49,297 nucleotides of DNA. Origin: Agathobaculum butyriciproducens. GTDB taxonomy: Bacteria; Bacillota; Clostridia; Oscillospirales; Butyricicoccaceae. Below, one piece after another: positions 8,389 through 16,927 of this stretch (position 1 is the first letter of the stretch; the number at the start of each line of letters is the position of its first letter). The notes beneath the pieces are model-generated. The model saw nothing but the letters and a program-made list of their open reading frames with translations, had not been told where the DNA came from and ran no database searches. The DNA is taken from NCBI GenBank assembly GCA_003096535.1, contig QEKJ01000019.1, positions 1 through 49,297 of the forward strand, given 5' to 3'. Both the position numbers and the translations under genes were made by a program.

Positions 8389-8835
8389 TTACAGTTGGTT
8401 CGGTTTTACAATCGCCTTGACGCCGCGGATCTCCACAACCGTGACTCTTGTCCCGATTGCAATTTGCGCGTCAGTCGTACTGCGGGCTGTCCAGATCTTT
8501 CCGTTGATTTTCACCGCACCGGTCTCCAGAACATTGTCAATCGGTTCGGTAACAACGGCAGCCTGTCCGATGATACGATCTGCGTTGGTTGCCTGCTGCC
8601 GACTGCCGAGAAAACGGCGGCAGAGCGGACGCACCAGTACAAGCAGCAGCGCGGAGAACACGATGAACACAATCCACTGCCCCATCAGTCCGACCGAAAG
8701 GCTGGCTGCAATGAGTGCCGCGACACCGCCGGCAGCGAACCAGATGCCGCACAATGTGAGTGTAAACGCCTCTACCGCTACACTGATGATAATGACAGCC
8801 AGCCAGACATACAGGCTGTCAATTCCAAACATCAT
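8389..8835 (-). CDS. NfeD-family membrane protein
   Basis: A 148-residue protein with three or four membrane helices in the first 85 residues and a C-terminal OB-fold NfeD domain (about 90-148: GAVKINGKIWTARS, GTRVTVVEIRG). This is the short NfeD form without the ClpP-like protease. NfeD partners with SPFH proteins, and the SPFH gene follows after 12 nt in one operon. AAAGGAGG stands before the ATG. An extended -10 (TGCTATACT, near 8858-8866) lies about 25 nt upstream of the start. Confidence 0.9.
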   Translation of the reverse strand: MMFGIDSLYVWLAVIIISVAVEAFTLTLCGIWFAAGGVAALIAASLSVGLMGQWIVFIVFSALLLVLVRPLCRRFLGSRQQATNADRIIGQAAVVTEPIDNVLETGAVKINGKIWTARSTTDAQIAIGTRVTVVEIRGVKAIVKPNQL

Positions 8836-8952
8836 AAACTATCCCCTCCTTTGGCAACAGTATAGCATGTGCATACGAAAAAGTACAGCAAAACCCGATC
8901 AAATTTCCGGCTAATCTTTGCATATTGCACAAAATGTCGAATAAAACAAAAT

Positions 8953-8983
8953 CCGCTCGAACCGTGCAGTACAGTTCGAGCGG
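8953..8983 (-). terminator. Terminator after the ABC-F/DUF2752 genes
   Basis: A 10-bp stem (CCGCTCGAAC, 8953-8962 with 8974-8983) is followed on the minus strand by a T-rich stretch (ATTTTGTTTTATT). Confidence 0.8.
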
Positions 8984-8990
8984 GAAATCT

Positions 8991-9356
8991 TCAAAAAATC
9001 AGCGGGTCATGCAGCGCGAGACGTATCAGCCAAATTGCGATATCCAGCACGATAACGCTCCACAGCAGCACGCGCTCGAGGTTTTTGGAGCCGAAAAGCG
9101 GCTTTTTGCCAAACAGCGCGTACAAAACGACCGGCGGCAGCACGAAAACCATCGGGTGAAACCGCAGTGCCGTACGAAAGTCCAGTCGGAGCAGAGCGGC
9201 AAGTGCGCGGCTCAGTCCGCAGCCGGGACACGGCACACCGGTCAAGTATTTGATCGGACAGTTCCAGCCGAACAGCAGCGCCGAGGCATATGCCAACGCA
9301 CCCAGTATCAGCAGCACGAGCAGGCCGTTCAGACCGCGCCGAAAGCGCTCCGGCAT
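8991..9356 (-). CDS. DUF2752 small membrane protein
   Basis: A 121-residue protein with three or four hydrophobic segments and the DUF2752 signature VPCPGCGLSRA followed by RFHPMVF. The family is widespread in Firmicutes and Bacteroidetes without a known function. The start codon overlaps the ABC-F stop by one base (TGATG), so translation is probably coupled. Confidence 0.85.
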   Translation of the reverse strand: MPERFRRGLNGLLVLLILGALAYASALLFGWNCPIKYLTGVPCPGCGLSRALAALLRLDFRTALRFHPMVFVLPPVVLYALFGKKPLFGSKNLERVLLWSVIVLDIAIWLIRLALHDPLIF

Positions 9357-10960
9357 CAGCCCTTGTAGGTCTCGCGGAACTCGAGGAACTCGTCATAGGT
9401 GCATTCCTTGTCCAGAACGCCCTTTTCACGAATTTCGATAATACGGGTCGCAATGGTCTGCACGAACTCGTGGTCGTGGGAAGCAAACAGCACGGTGCCC
9501 TTGAAATCACGAACGCCGTTGTTGACTGCGGTGATGGATTCCAGATCAAGGTGGTTGGTCGGCTGGTCGATGACGAGCACGTTCGAGCCGAACAGCATCA
9601 TGCGCGCCAGCATCAGGCGAACCTTCTCACCGCCGGACAGTACGCGAACCGGCTTGTAAACATCGTCGCCGGAGAACAGCATACGGCCGAGGAAGCCGCG
9701 CAGTGTGGATTCCAGTGTATCCGTGCGGGAATACGGCGCGATCCAGTCGAGCATATTCTCCTCGTGGCCCTCGAAGAACTCGTTGTTGTCCTTGGGGAAA
9801 TAGCTCTGCGAGGTGGTGACACCCCACTTGAAGCTGCCCTCATCCGGTTTCATCTCACCCATAAGAATCTGGAACAGCGTAGTCATTGCCAGCTCGTTAT
9901 CCGAGATGAACGCAATCTTGTCACCGCGGCGCACGATGAAAGATACGTTGTCGAGCACCTTCTCGCCGTCGATGGTCTTGGAGATGCCGCGCACCTCGAG
10001 AATGTCCTTGCCTGCCTCACGGTCCGCGTCAAACGCTACCCACGGGTAACGGCGGGACGAAGCCGGCATTTCCTCGACGGACAGCTTGTCGATCAGCTTG
10101 CGGCGGCTGGTCGCCTGACGGGACTTGGACTTGTTTGCCGCAAAACGCTGAATGAAGTTCTGCAGTTCCTTGATCTTTTCCTCGTTCTTGCGGTTCTGAT
10201 CCTTGATCATGCGCTGAACCAGCTGAGAGGACTCATACCAGAACTCGTAGTTGCCGACATACAGCTTGATCTTGCCGTAGTCGATATCAACAATATGGGT
10301 ACATACATTGTTCAGGAAATGACGGTCATGCGATACAACGAGGACGGTGCCCTCAAAATCGGCAAGGAAGTCCTCCAGCCAGCGGACTGCCTGAATATCC
10401 AGATGGTTGGTAGGCTCGTCCAGCAGCAGGATATCCGGCTTGCCGAACAGTGCACGCGCCAGCAGCACCTTGACCTTCTCGACGTCACCGAGGTTCTTCA
10501 TCTCGGTGTACAGGATGGCATCTGCATCCAGACCCAGACCGTTCAGCAGCTGGCTGGCCTCGGTCTCGGCGTCCCAACCGCCCATTTCAGCAAACTCGGA
10601 CTCCAGCTCGGCAGCCCTGTTGCCGTCCTCCTCGGTGAACGGATCCTTCATGTAGAGCGCATCCTTTTCGTGCATGACCTCAAGCAGACGCTCGTTGCCG
10701 CCGAGAACCGTGTTGAGAACAGTCTCCTCGTTGAAGGCAAAGTGGTCCTGCTTGAGTACGCTCATACGGGTCTTGGGCGCAATCGAAACCGTGCCGGTGG
10801 ATGGGTCCAAATCGCCGGACAGAATGCGCAGAAATGTAGACTTGCCTGCACCGTTTGCACCGATAACACCGTAGCAGTTGCCCTGGGTAAATTTCAGGTT
10901 TACATCTTTGAACAGCGGCTCGCCGCTGAAGTTTAAGCTAAGATCGCTGATAGTGATCAT
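9356..10960 (-). CDS. ABC-F family ATPase (YkpA/YbiT-like) with one degenerate ATP site
   Basis: A 534-residue soluble protein with two ABC domains and no membrane segments; ABC-F proteins act on the ribosome. NBD1 has an intact Walker A (GANGAGKST, 34-42) and DEPTNHLD (181-188), but its LSGGQ position reads LGDVE (157-161). NBD2 keeps LSGGE (440-444), but Walker A reads SDNELAMTT (353-361, no Lys) and the catalytic Glu is Gln465 (DQPTNHLD). A charged linker runs from about 250 to 300. The frame is open 10 codons further, but the ATG at 10960 has GGGAGG upstream and matches the family start. An extended -10 (TGGTATACT) lies near 10999-11007. DUF2752 follows, overlapping by 1 nt. Confidence 0.9.
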   Translation of the reverse strand: MITISDLSLNFSGEPLFKDVNLKFTQGNCYGVIGANGAGKSTFLRILSGDLDPSTGTVSIAPKTRMSVLKQDHFAFNEETVLNTVLGGNERLLEVMHEKDALYMKDPFTEEDGNRAAELESEFAEMGGWDAETEASQLLNGLGLDADAILYTEMKNLGDVEKVKVLLARALFGKPDILLLDEPTNHLDIQAVRWLEDFLADFEGTVLVVSHDRHFLNNVCTHIVDIDYGKIKLYVGNYEFWYESSQLVQRMIKDQNRKNEEKIKELQNFIQRFAANKSKSRQATSRRKLIDKLSVEEMPASSRRYPWVAFDADREAGKDILEVRGISKTIDGEKVLDNVSFIVRRGDKIAFISDNELAMTTLFQILMGEMKPDEGSFKWGVTTSQSYFPKDNNEFFEGHEENMLDWIAPYSRTDTLESTLRGFLGRMLFSGDDVYKPVRVLSGGEKVRLMLARMMLFGSNVLVIDQPTNHLDLESITAVNNGVRDFKGTVLFASHDHEFVQTIATRIIEIREKGVLDKECTYDEFLEFRETYKG

Positions 10961-11067
10961 GTAAGAGATTCCTCCCGCATTATTTTTCAATTAGAATCAG
11001 TATACCACATAAACCGCTGTTTTCACAGATAATTTACAGATGCAGCCGTATTTTTGTTCATGTTGTC

Positions 11068-11096
11068 TTGAAACGACACCCAGAATGCTATATACT
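11068..11096 (+). promoter_or_regulatory. Sigma-A promoter of the nitroreductase gene
   Basis: TTGAAA (11068-11073), a 17-nt spacer and TATACT (11091-11096), 46 nt before the ATG. Confidence 0.75.
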
Positions 11097-11142
11097 ATAT
11101 TTATAAATATCAATCCCTATTTGTTTCAGGAGGTTTTTCCCT

Positions 11143-11664
11143 ATGTCTAACCTGATGAAAGTTATCAAGTCTCGCCGCTCTACGCGCGCGTTCAAGTCCG
11201 AGCTGCCGCCGAAGGATCAGATCATGCAGATTGTTGAAGCTGCCGAGTGGGCTCCCTCCGGCATGGGCAAGTATCTGTGGCACTTTACCGTTGTTTACAG
11301 CGCCGAGAAGTCGCTCAAGCTGGCTCGTGCCGTCGCTGAGGCAGACAATCGCGGTCCGCAGTACAATTTCTACGGTGCGCCGGTCAACATTATCATTTCC
11401 TACAAACGGGATGAGCACCACGCTCTGGTAGACGGCGCTGCTGCAATGGAGAATCTGCTGCTGATGGCTACCGAGCTTGGCCTCGGCTCCTGCTGGATCA
11501 ACCAGCTGCGCGAGACCTGCGACGTGCCCGAGGTTCGTGCACTGCTGACTGAGTACGGCGTACCGGAGGACCACATCGTTGTCTGCTCCGCTGCAATTGG
11601 CTACATCGAGAAGGAAACGCCGGCAAAGCCGCGCCATGAGGGCTTAGTTTCGATTACCGAATAA
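11143..11664 (+). CDS. Nitroreductase-family flavoprotein
   Basis: A 173-residue FMN-dependent oxidoreductase of the nitroreductase superfamily. The N-terminal RRSTRAF (11-17) contacts the FMN phosphate; AAEWAPSGMGKYLWHF and the GLGSCWINQLRE segment are typical of short-chain nitroreductases, which work as dimers with NAD(P)H. The natural substrate cannot be told from sequence. CAGGAGG lies 8 nt before the ATG. A clear promoter lies upstream, and a heptamer repeat follows the stop. Confidence 0.9.
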   Translation: MSNLMKVIKSRRSTRAFKSELPPKDQIMQIVEAAEWAPSGMGKYLWHFTVVYSAEKSLKLARAVAEADNRGPQYNFYGAPVNIIISYKRDEHHALVDGAAAMENLLLMATELGLGSCWINQLRETCDVPEVRALLTEYGVPEDHIVVCSAAIGYIEKETPAKPRHEGLVSITE

Positions 11665-11673
11665 TCGAAATAA

Positions 11674-11701
11674 TGGAAAATTGAGAATTGAGAATGGAAA
11701 A
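11674..11701. repeat. Short tandem heptamer repeat
   Basis: Four 7-nt units in register: TGGAAAA, TTGAGAA, TTGAGAA, TGGAAAA, starting 9 nt after the nitroreductase stop codon. One of several such runs in the window's spacers. Confidence 0.7.
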
Positions 11702-11787
11702 TGCCGCTATTCTTGCGTGCATTAAATTATTCGGCTGTGCCAAATACCTTAATTTTCAATTCATTAGCGACGAAAGGAGCTAATATC

Positions 11788-12504
11788 ATGGATGAGAAGA
11801 TTGCTAAATTAAAAGAGTGGATCGACGGCAGCGACAACATTGTCTTTTTCGGCGGTGCGGGCGTATCGACCGAGAGCGGCATTCCGGATTTCCGCTCGGT
11901 GGATGGTCTATACAACCAGCAGTACAAGTACCCGCCGGAGACCATTCTCAGCCACACGTTCTTTTTGAGCGAAACTGAGGAGTTTTATCGCTTCTATCGG
12001 GCGAAAATGCTGGCTCTTGATGCAAAGCCGAATGCGGCTCACCTCAAGCTGGCCGAGTGGGAACGCGAGGGCAAGTGCCGTGCCGTTGTAACGCAGAACA
12101 TCGACGGTCTGCACCAGAAGGCAGGCTCGAAGGAAGTGCTTGAGCTGCACGGTTCGGTGCTGCGCAACTATTGCATGCGCTGCCGCAAGCCATATCCGGT
12201 TGAGGATATCGCCAAGGGCACCGGCATTCCGCGATGCTCCTGCGGCGGCATTATCAAGCCGGATGTCGTGCTGTACGAGGAGGGACTCGACAGCTACACG
12301 ATCAACAAGAGCGTAGACTACATCTCCAAGGCTGATATTCTGATTATCGGCGGCACATCGCTGGCTGTGTATCCGGCCGCTGGTCTGATCGACTATTACC
12401 GCGGCAATAAGCTGGTTTTGGTCAATAAGTCCCCTACTCCTGCGGATCGCCGTGCTGATCTGGTCATTCACGCGCCAATCGGCGAGGTTTTCTCGCAGCT
12501 GTAA
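11788..12504 (+). CDS. cobB: Sir2-family NAD-dependent protein deacylase (sirtuin)
   Basis: A 238-residue sirtuin that removes acyl groups from protein lysines using NAD+. The NAD-binding GAGVSTESGIPDFRS (residues 20-34), the TQNIDGLH motif, catalytic His121 (LHGS) and four zinc cysteines (Cys129, Cys132, Cys150, Cys152) are present. C-terminal GTSLAVYPA and VNKSP complete the Rossmann fold. The frame is open upstream, but GAAAGGAG sits 8 nt before the ATG at 11788 and the family starts there. The gene name is by family only. Confidence 0.93.
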   Translation: MDEKIAKLKEWIDGSDNIVFFGGAGVSTESGIPDFRSVDGLYNQQYKYPPETILSHTFFLSETEEFYRFYRAKMLALDAKPNAAHLKLAEWEREGKCRAVVTQNIDGLHQKAGSKEVLELHGSVLRNYCMRCRKPYPVEDIAKGTGIPRCSCGGIIKPDVVLYEEGLDSYTINKSVDYISKADILIIGGTSLAVYPAAGLIDYYRGNKLVLVNKSPTPADRRADLVIHAPIGEVFSQL

Positions 12505-12624
12505 AAATAAAGCTCCCTTTTCCGGTTATATAAACTGCAAACCGAAAAAGGTGGTATTATGCCGATTGATAGAATTGCACTCATTTTTGCCATCATCGAG
12601 GGATGAAACTGCTGTACAGATAGG

Positions 12625-12651
12625 AAAAGACCCGCTTTCAGCGGGTCTTTT
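12625..12651. terminator. Bidirectional terminator between sirtuin and metY
   Basis: AAAAGACCCGC-TTTCA-GCGGGTCTTTT: a stem with A and T runs on both sides, between two convergent genes. Confidence 0.88.
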
Positions 12652-12696
12652 CTCGTCAAATGGTAAGAGGTAAAATAGGAATACGCGATATTCAGC

Positions 12697-13989
12697 TTAG
12701 TTGAATGCCTGCTCGAGGTCAGCCAGAATATCATTGATATTCTCGGTGCCGATGGACAGACGGATGGTGCCCTGATGGATACCCTGATCCTCCAGCTCCT
12801 CTGCGGTCAGCTGCGAGTGAGTGGTGGTTGCCGGATGGATGACCAGGCTCTTAACGTCAGCAACATTTGCCAACAGAGAAAAGATCTGCAGCTTGTCAAT
12901 GAACTTAAATGCTGCTTCCTTTCCGCCCTTGATATCGAAGGTGAAGATGGATGCGCCGCCGTTCGGGAAGTACTTCTCGTACAGAGCATGATCCGGGTGA
13001 TTCGGCAGAGACGGATGGTTCACATGCTCAACCTGCGGGTGATTGGTCAGGAACTCAACAACCTTCTTGGTGTTCTCAACGTGACGCTCGATACGCAGAG
13101 ACAGAGTCTCAGTGCCCTGCAGCAGCAAAAATGCGTTGAACGGAGAAATGGTAGCACCGGTATCACGCAGCAGGATAGCGCGGATGTAGGTTACGAAAGC
13201 AGCAGGACCAACTGCATCTGCGAAAGAGATGCCGTGATAACTCGGGTTCGGCTCAGCGATCGGTGCATACTTGCCGGATGCCTTCCAGTCGAACTTGCCG
13301 GAATCAACAATGATGCCGCCGAGGGTCGTGCCGTGGCCGCCGATGAACTTGGTAGCAGAGTGAACAACGATATCAGCGCCGTACTCAATTGGACGGATGA
13401 GGTACGGGGTACCGAAAGTGTTGTCGATTACGAGCGGCAGACCGTGCTTGTGCGCAACCTTTGCGATAGCCTCGATATCCGGAATATCGGAATTCGGGTT
13501 GCCGAGAGTCTCGATGTAAACCGCCTTAGTATTGTCCTTGATAGCGCCTTCCAGTTCTTCCAGATTGTGTGCATCAACGAAGGTGGTCTCAACGCCGAAC
13601 TGCGGCAGAGTATGTGCCAGCAGGTTGTAGCTGCCGCCGTAGATGGTCTTCTGTGCTACGATGTGGTCGCCGGCCTGAGCAAGTGCCTGAATGGTGTAGG
13701 TAATCGCTGCGGCGCCGGAAGCGGTAGCCAGAGCGGCAACACCGCCCTCGAGTGCTGCAATGCGCTTCTCGAACACATCCTGCGTGGAATTGGTCAGACG
13801 ACCGTAGATATTGCCTGCGTCAGCCAGACCGAAACGGTCAGCCGCATGCTGGCTGTCATGGAAAACGTAAGAAGTGGTCTGGTAGATCGGAACTGCACGG
13901 GAATCGGTAACCGGATCAGCGGTCTCCTGACCGATGTGCAGCTGCTTGGTTTCAAAGGACCAGTTTTCGGTATTCTTGATAGTTGCCAT
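12697..13989 (-). CDS. metY: O-acetylhomoserine sulfhydrylase (MetY type)
   Basis: A 430-residue PLP enzyme of the Cys/Met metabolism family. It makes homocysteine from O-acetylhomoserine and sulfide. The start ENWSFETKQLHIGQ, the substrate loop SRAVPIYQTTSYVF, and the PLP-binding Lys214 in SATKFIGGHG mark the O-acetylhomoserine group rather than cystathionine synthases. The length is typical. AAAAGGAG lies before the ATG. It is transcribed alone from a perfect promoter at 14158-14186, with a 160-nt leader that contains an 18-codon ORF and no visible S-box or T-box. Confidence 0.94.
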   Translation of the reverse strand: MATIKNTENWSFETKQLHIGQETADPVTDSRAVPIYQTTSYVFHDSQHAADRFGLADAGNIYGRLTNSTQDVFEKRIAALEGGVAALATASGAAAITYTIQALAQAGDHIVAQKTIYGGSYNLLAHTLPQFGVETTFVDAHNLEELEGAIKDNTKAVYIETLGNPNSDIPDIEAIAKVAHKHGLPLVIDNTFGTPYLIRPIEYGADIVVHSATKFIGGHGTTLGGIIVDSGKFDWKASGKYAPIAEPNPSYHGISFADAVGPAAFVTYIRAILLRDTGATISPFNAFLLLQGTETLSLRIERHVENTKKVVEFLTNHPQVEHVNHPSLPNHPDHALYEKYFPNGGASIFTFDIKGGKEAAFKFIDKLQIFSLLANVADVKSLVIHPATTTHSQLTAEELEDQGIHQGTIRLSIGTENINDILADLEQAFN

Positions 13990-14056
13990 GATAATAATCT
14001 CCTTTTTATATACATGTTTGAAGTGATTGATTCGTTTCGTGTACTAAAAAGAAGGT

Positions 14057-14113
14057 TCACATTCGCCCAAATCGGAAATTCGAGCGGAGCAGCTTTTCAA
14101 AGTAGTATCGCAT
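14057..14113 (-). CDS. Possible 18-residue leader peptide upstream of metY
   Basis: An ATG at 14113 with GGAG 8 nt upstream opens an ORF reading MRYYFEKLLRSNFRFGRM, ending in TGA at 14059-14057. It lies wholly inside the predicted metY 5' leader, about 38 nt after the expected transcription start and 67 nt before metY. It has a proper ribosome site, no Cys codon and a Met codon as its last sense codon. The start, spacing and basic-aromatic sequence suggest a translated leader. I see no clear terminator hairpin, so attenuation is inference. Confidence 0.5.
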   Translation of the reverse strand: MRYYFEKLLRSNFRFGRM

Positions 14114-14157
14114 AACCGCGTCTCCTAAATTCATATTATTTCACTGGGATTGCTATG

Positions 14158-14186
14158 ATTATACTAAACTCCCCCTCTTCTGTCAA
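14158..14186 (-). promoter_or_regulatory. Consensus sigma-A promoter of metY
   Basis: TTGACA (14186-14181), a 17-nt spacer and TATAAT (14163-14158): a perfect consensus, with the start expected near 14151. Confidence 0.88.
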
Positions 14187-14302
14187 CCCTTTCCGACAAA
14201 CTTTTTTCGTTCCGGCAGATTGCCCAATTTCCGATGGTCCAATCCCTATTTTTTCGATAGGTTTTGGGGTGGTGTTTCCTGTTCGCCATCCAAATAAAAG
14301 AA

Positions 14303-14331
14303 AACCGCCGCACAGGGATTGTGCAGCGGTT
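14303..14331 (-). terminator. Terminator of glyS
   Basis: A 12-bp stem with one mismatch (AACCGCTGCACA with TGTGCGGCGGTT) is followed on the minus strand by TTCTTTTATTT, 28 nt after the glyS stop. Confidence 0.85.
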
Positions 14332-14359
14332 TTGATGATCAATGTTCAGCAGCGAAAAA

Positions 14360-15772
14360 TCAGAACTCGATCTTCTTTGCGATATAAGCAGCAACTTCCT
14401 CAATCTTGATGCGCTCCTGCTCCATAGTGTCACGGTCACGAACGGTTACGCAGCCATCCTGCTCGGTCTCGAAATCGACGGTTACGCAGTACGGCGTACC
14501 GATCTCGTCCTCACGGCGGTAGCGCTTACCGATAGAGCCTGCATCGTCAAAATCAACAGAGAACTGCTTAGCCAGCTCCTGCCAGATCGGCATAGCCTTG
14601 TCGGTCAGCTTCTTGGACAGCGGCAGTACAGCAGCCTTGAACGGTGCCAGAGCCGGATGCAGACGCAGAACAGTACGAACATCGTCCTTGCCGTTCTTGT
14701 CCTGACCTACGACTTCCTCGTCGTAAGCGTCGCACAGGAAAGCCAGTGCAACACGGTCAGCACCAAGCGAAGGCTCGATAACATACGGAATATACTTCTC
14801 ATTTGCTTCCTGATCGAAGTATTCCATCGAAACACCCGAGGTGTTCTGATGCTGGGTCAGGTCGAAATTGGTGCGGTCGGCAATGCCCCACAGTTCGCCC
14901 CAGCCAAACGGGAACATAAACTCGATATCGGTGGTAGCGTTGGAGTAATGAGACAGCTCCTCCGGATCGTGGTCGCGCAGACGCAGGTTCTCGTCCTTCA
15001 TGCCGAGAGACAGCAGGAAGTTGTGGCAGTAATCCTTCCAGTACTTGAACCACTCAAGGTCGGTGCCCGGCTTGCAGAAGAACTCCAGTTCCATCTGCTC
15101 AAACTCGCGGGTACGGAAGGTGAAGTTGCCCGGAGTAATCTCGTTGCGGAAGGACTTGCCTACCTGACCAACGCCGAACGGAATCTTCTTACGGGTGGTG
15201 CGCTGGATATTCTGGAAGTTTACGAAGATGCCCTGTGCGGTCTCCGGACGCAGATACAGCTCGTTCTTCGCGTTCTCGGTAACGCCCTGGAAGGTCTTGA
15301 ACATCAGATTGAACTGACGGATGTCGGTCCAGTTGTGCTTGCCGCAGGTCGGGCATGCGATCTCATGTTCGTCGATGAATGCCTTCATCTCAGCCTGGCT
15401 GAGTGCGTCAACACTCTTGCCGAGATCGTAGTTGTTCTCAGCACACCAGTCCTCAATTACCTTGTCGGCACGGAAACGCTCCTTGCACTCCTTGCAGTCC
15501 ATCAGCGGGTCAGAGAAGCCGCCAACATGACCGGAAGCAACCCAGGTCATCGGGTTCATCAGGATCGCGGAGTCAAGACCTACATTGTACTGGCTCTCCT
15601 GCACAAATTTCTTGCGCCATGCTGCCTTGACGTTGTTCTTGAACTCAACGCCGAGCGGACCGTAGTCCCAGGTGTTTGCAAGACCGCCGTAAATCTCCGA
15701 GCCGGAGTATACAAAGCCGCGGCCCTTGCAGAGCGCTACGATCTTTTCCATTGTTTTTTCGCTGTTTTTCAT
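14360..15772 (-). CDS. glyS: Glycyl-tRNA synthetase, single-chain (class II, alpha2) type
   Basis: A 470-residue class II synthetase that charges tRNA-Gly. It is the eukaryote/archaea-like homodimeric form, not the GlyQ/GlyS alpha2beta2 enzyme. Motif 2 is visible in [11 protein letters not shown] and [14 protein letters not shown], motif 3 in [10 protein letters not shown], and the anticodon-binding domain follows from about residue 365 ([15 protein letters not shown]). CxxC pairs (CKEC; CPTC) lie in the insertion near 100-155. The frame is open upstream; the ATG at 15772 has AAAGGAG. No T-box lies in the short leader; a palindrome abuts the promoter. Confidence 0.95.
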   Translation of the reverse strand: MKNSEKTMEKIVALCKGRGFVYSGSEIYGGLANTWDYGPLGVEFKNNVKAAWRKKFVQESQYNVGLDSAILMNPMTWVASGHVGGFSDPLMDCKECKERFRADKVIEDWCAENNYDLGKSVDALSQAEMKAFIDEHEIACPTCGKHNWTDIRQFNLMFKTFQGVTENAKNELYLRPETAQGIFVNFQNIQRTTRKKIPFGVGQVGKSFRNEITPGNFTFRTREFEQMELEFFCKPGTDLEWFKYWKDYCHNFLLSLGMKDENLRLRDHDPEELSHYSNATTDIEFMFPFGWGELWGIADRTNFDLTQHQNTSGVSMEYFDQEANEKYIPYVIEPSLGADRVALAFLCDAYDEEVVGQDKNGKDDVRTVLRLHPALAPFKAAVLPLSKKLTDKAMPIWQELAKQFSVDFDDAGSIGKRYRREDEIGTPYCVTVDFETEQDGCVTVRDRDTMEQERIKIEEVAAYIAKKIEF

Positions 15773-15851
15773 GTTAAATTCTCCTTTTGGCACAGCTGGC
15801 TGCTGCACGCTGTTTTTGCTTTGCACCGGAAAAAGTGCTTGACATGAAATT

Positions 15852-15880
15852 ATTCTACCGTTATAATTAATCATTGTCAA
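15852..15880 (-). promoter_or_regulatory. Sigma-A promoter of glyS
   Basis: TTGACA (15880-15875), a 17-nt spacer and TAGAAT (15857-15852), leaving a leader of about 75 nt. Confidence 0.8.
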
Positions 15881-15885
15881 GAGTA

Positions 15886-15901
15886 GTTTAACGAGTTAAA
15901 C
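15886..15901. promoter_or_regulatory. Perfect 16-bp palindrome next to the glyS promoter
   Basis: GTTTAAC-GA-GTTAAAC has 7-bp perfect arms and begins 5 nt upstream of the glyS -35 box. It could bind a dimeric regulator; nothing else supports this. Confidence 0.35.
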
Positions 15902-16053
15902 GAATAGAATTCGGTTTGATCAGTAAATTGCTTGCGAGAAGCTGACATTAAGGCGATTCGCTCAGTTGGGAGCGGAAGCGGTACAGAAAGCAGTCCCCGT
16001 TCTTCCCTGTTCAGTTGAGTTTGCTCAAAACGCTTTTCTTGACACATATATTC

Positions 16054-16130
16054 GGGCTTGTAGCTCAGTTTGGGAGAGCGTTCGGTTCGCATCCGAGAGG
16101 TCGAGGGTTCGATCCCCTTCAAGTCCACCA
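16054..16130 (+). tRNA. tRNA-Ala(CGC)
   Basis: A 77-nt cloverleaf. The acceptor GGGCTTG pairs with CAAGTCC and contains the G3-U70 wobble that identifies alanine tRNAs. D-arm GCTC/GAGC, anticodon stem TTCGG/CCGAG with loop TTCGCAT (anticodon CGC, 16088-16090), T-arm GAGGG-TTCGATC-CCCTT, and an encoded CCA. It would read GCG codons. Confidence 0.93.
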
Positions 16131-16192
16131 TAATGCGAAGATACAAACTTTTTTTCATAGTTCGGAATGTTTTCGCATTAACCATCAGAATA

Positions 16193-16223
16193 GAGCACAC
16201 CTGATTGCGGGTGTGCTCTTTTT
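16193..16223 (+). terminator. Terminator downstream of tRNA-Ala
   Basis: A 9-bp stem GAGCACACC (16193-16201 with 16210-16218) is followed by TTTTT. Confidence 0.88.
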
Positions 16224-16274
16224 CTTTGCCCTCCTCTCTGTTATAATAAAAATATAGGATTGGAGGAAATATGA

Positions 16275-16538
16275 ATGGTTTCAAGAAAAATTTTTGTCGG
16301 TGAAAAATACTTGCACTTTAAGAACAAGCTGTATCAGGTACTCGCTATCGCCACGCACACAGAAACCGGCGAACCGCTGGTGATCTATCAGGCGCTCTAC
16401 GGCGACTTCAAAATTTATGCGCGGCCGTATGATATGTTCGCCTCCGAGGTGGATCACAAGAAGTACCCTGATGTTACGCAGCGTTTCCGCTTTACTCATG
16501 TAATCTTTGACGGAGATACGCCGAAGGCAACTGAATAA
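16275..16538 (+). CDS. DUF1653 domain protein
   Basis: An 87-residue protein matching DUF1653 across its length: [36 protein letters not shown] and a RFRFTHV end. The family is common and of unknown function; the domain is small and beta-rich. GGAGG lies 8 nt before the chosen ATG. Another ATG 4 nt earlier is out of frame and gives only 10 codons. A TATAAT at 16242-16247 may be its -10 box. Confidence 0.85.
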   Translation: MVSRKIFVGEKYLHFKNKLYQVLAIATHTETGEPLVIYQALYGDFKIYARPYDMFASEVDHKKYPDVTQRFRFTHVIFDGDTPKATE

Positions 16539-16546
16539 AAACAGCC

Positions 16547-16585
16547 CCTCCAGGAGCCAGCATAAAACCAGTTCTCGGAGGGGTT
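16547..16585. terminator. Probable terminator after the DUF1653 gene
   Basis: CCCCTCC and GGAGGGG form a stem around a 25-nt loop, 9 nt after the stop codon. The T-run is weak on the plus strand and better on the minus strand, where the decayed phage genes end. Confidence 0.45.
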
Positions 16586-16927
16586 TCGCTTTACTCCTGC
16601 ATAGCCTCGGCAGGCTTCTTCACAAGGTCCTCACCGTACTGATACCGCGCCCAGACCGAAGCCTACGCCGCGGTTGCCGGAAGCGTCATACGGGAAGAAG
16701 TTGACGGTCACGCGAGCATACATACCGGAGTAAACATCGGTCGGCAACAGGTCGGCATGGACGTTGGAAATATGCACGCACTGCGGCTTCTGCTTGTGAC
16801 CCAGTGCCCCTTGCACTCCCAGGACGAACGGCTCACCGGACGGACGGGTGCCGTCGCCGCCGCAGATAACCAGATAGCGTATCTGCAGACGTTTTCCCTT
16901 CCACAGCTCCTTGACGTCGTATCCCAC
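16568..16927 (-). pseudogene. Fragment of a DUF2815 phage/ICE protein
   Basis: The minus-strand frame holds the C-terminal part of a DUF2815 protein: TDVYSGMYARVTVNFFPYD followed by GNRGVGFGLGAV. DUF2815 proteins are found in phage and conjugative-element replication modules. Only about 90 residues are recognisable of about 180. The N-terminal half is missing, and the frame shifts after GLGAV (near 16635), where a new frame ends in KKPAEAMQE. It lies within a run of broken mobile-element genes. Confidence 0.7.

Noticed and set aside
12559-12606. A 15-codon ORF (MPIDRIALIFAIIEG) after the sirtuin, with an AGGTGG-like site
   Set aside because: It is hydrophobic like small type I toxins, but it is too short, matches nothing I know, has no antisense RNA signal, and lies where a hairpin of the sirtuin 3' end would be.
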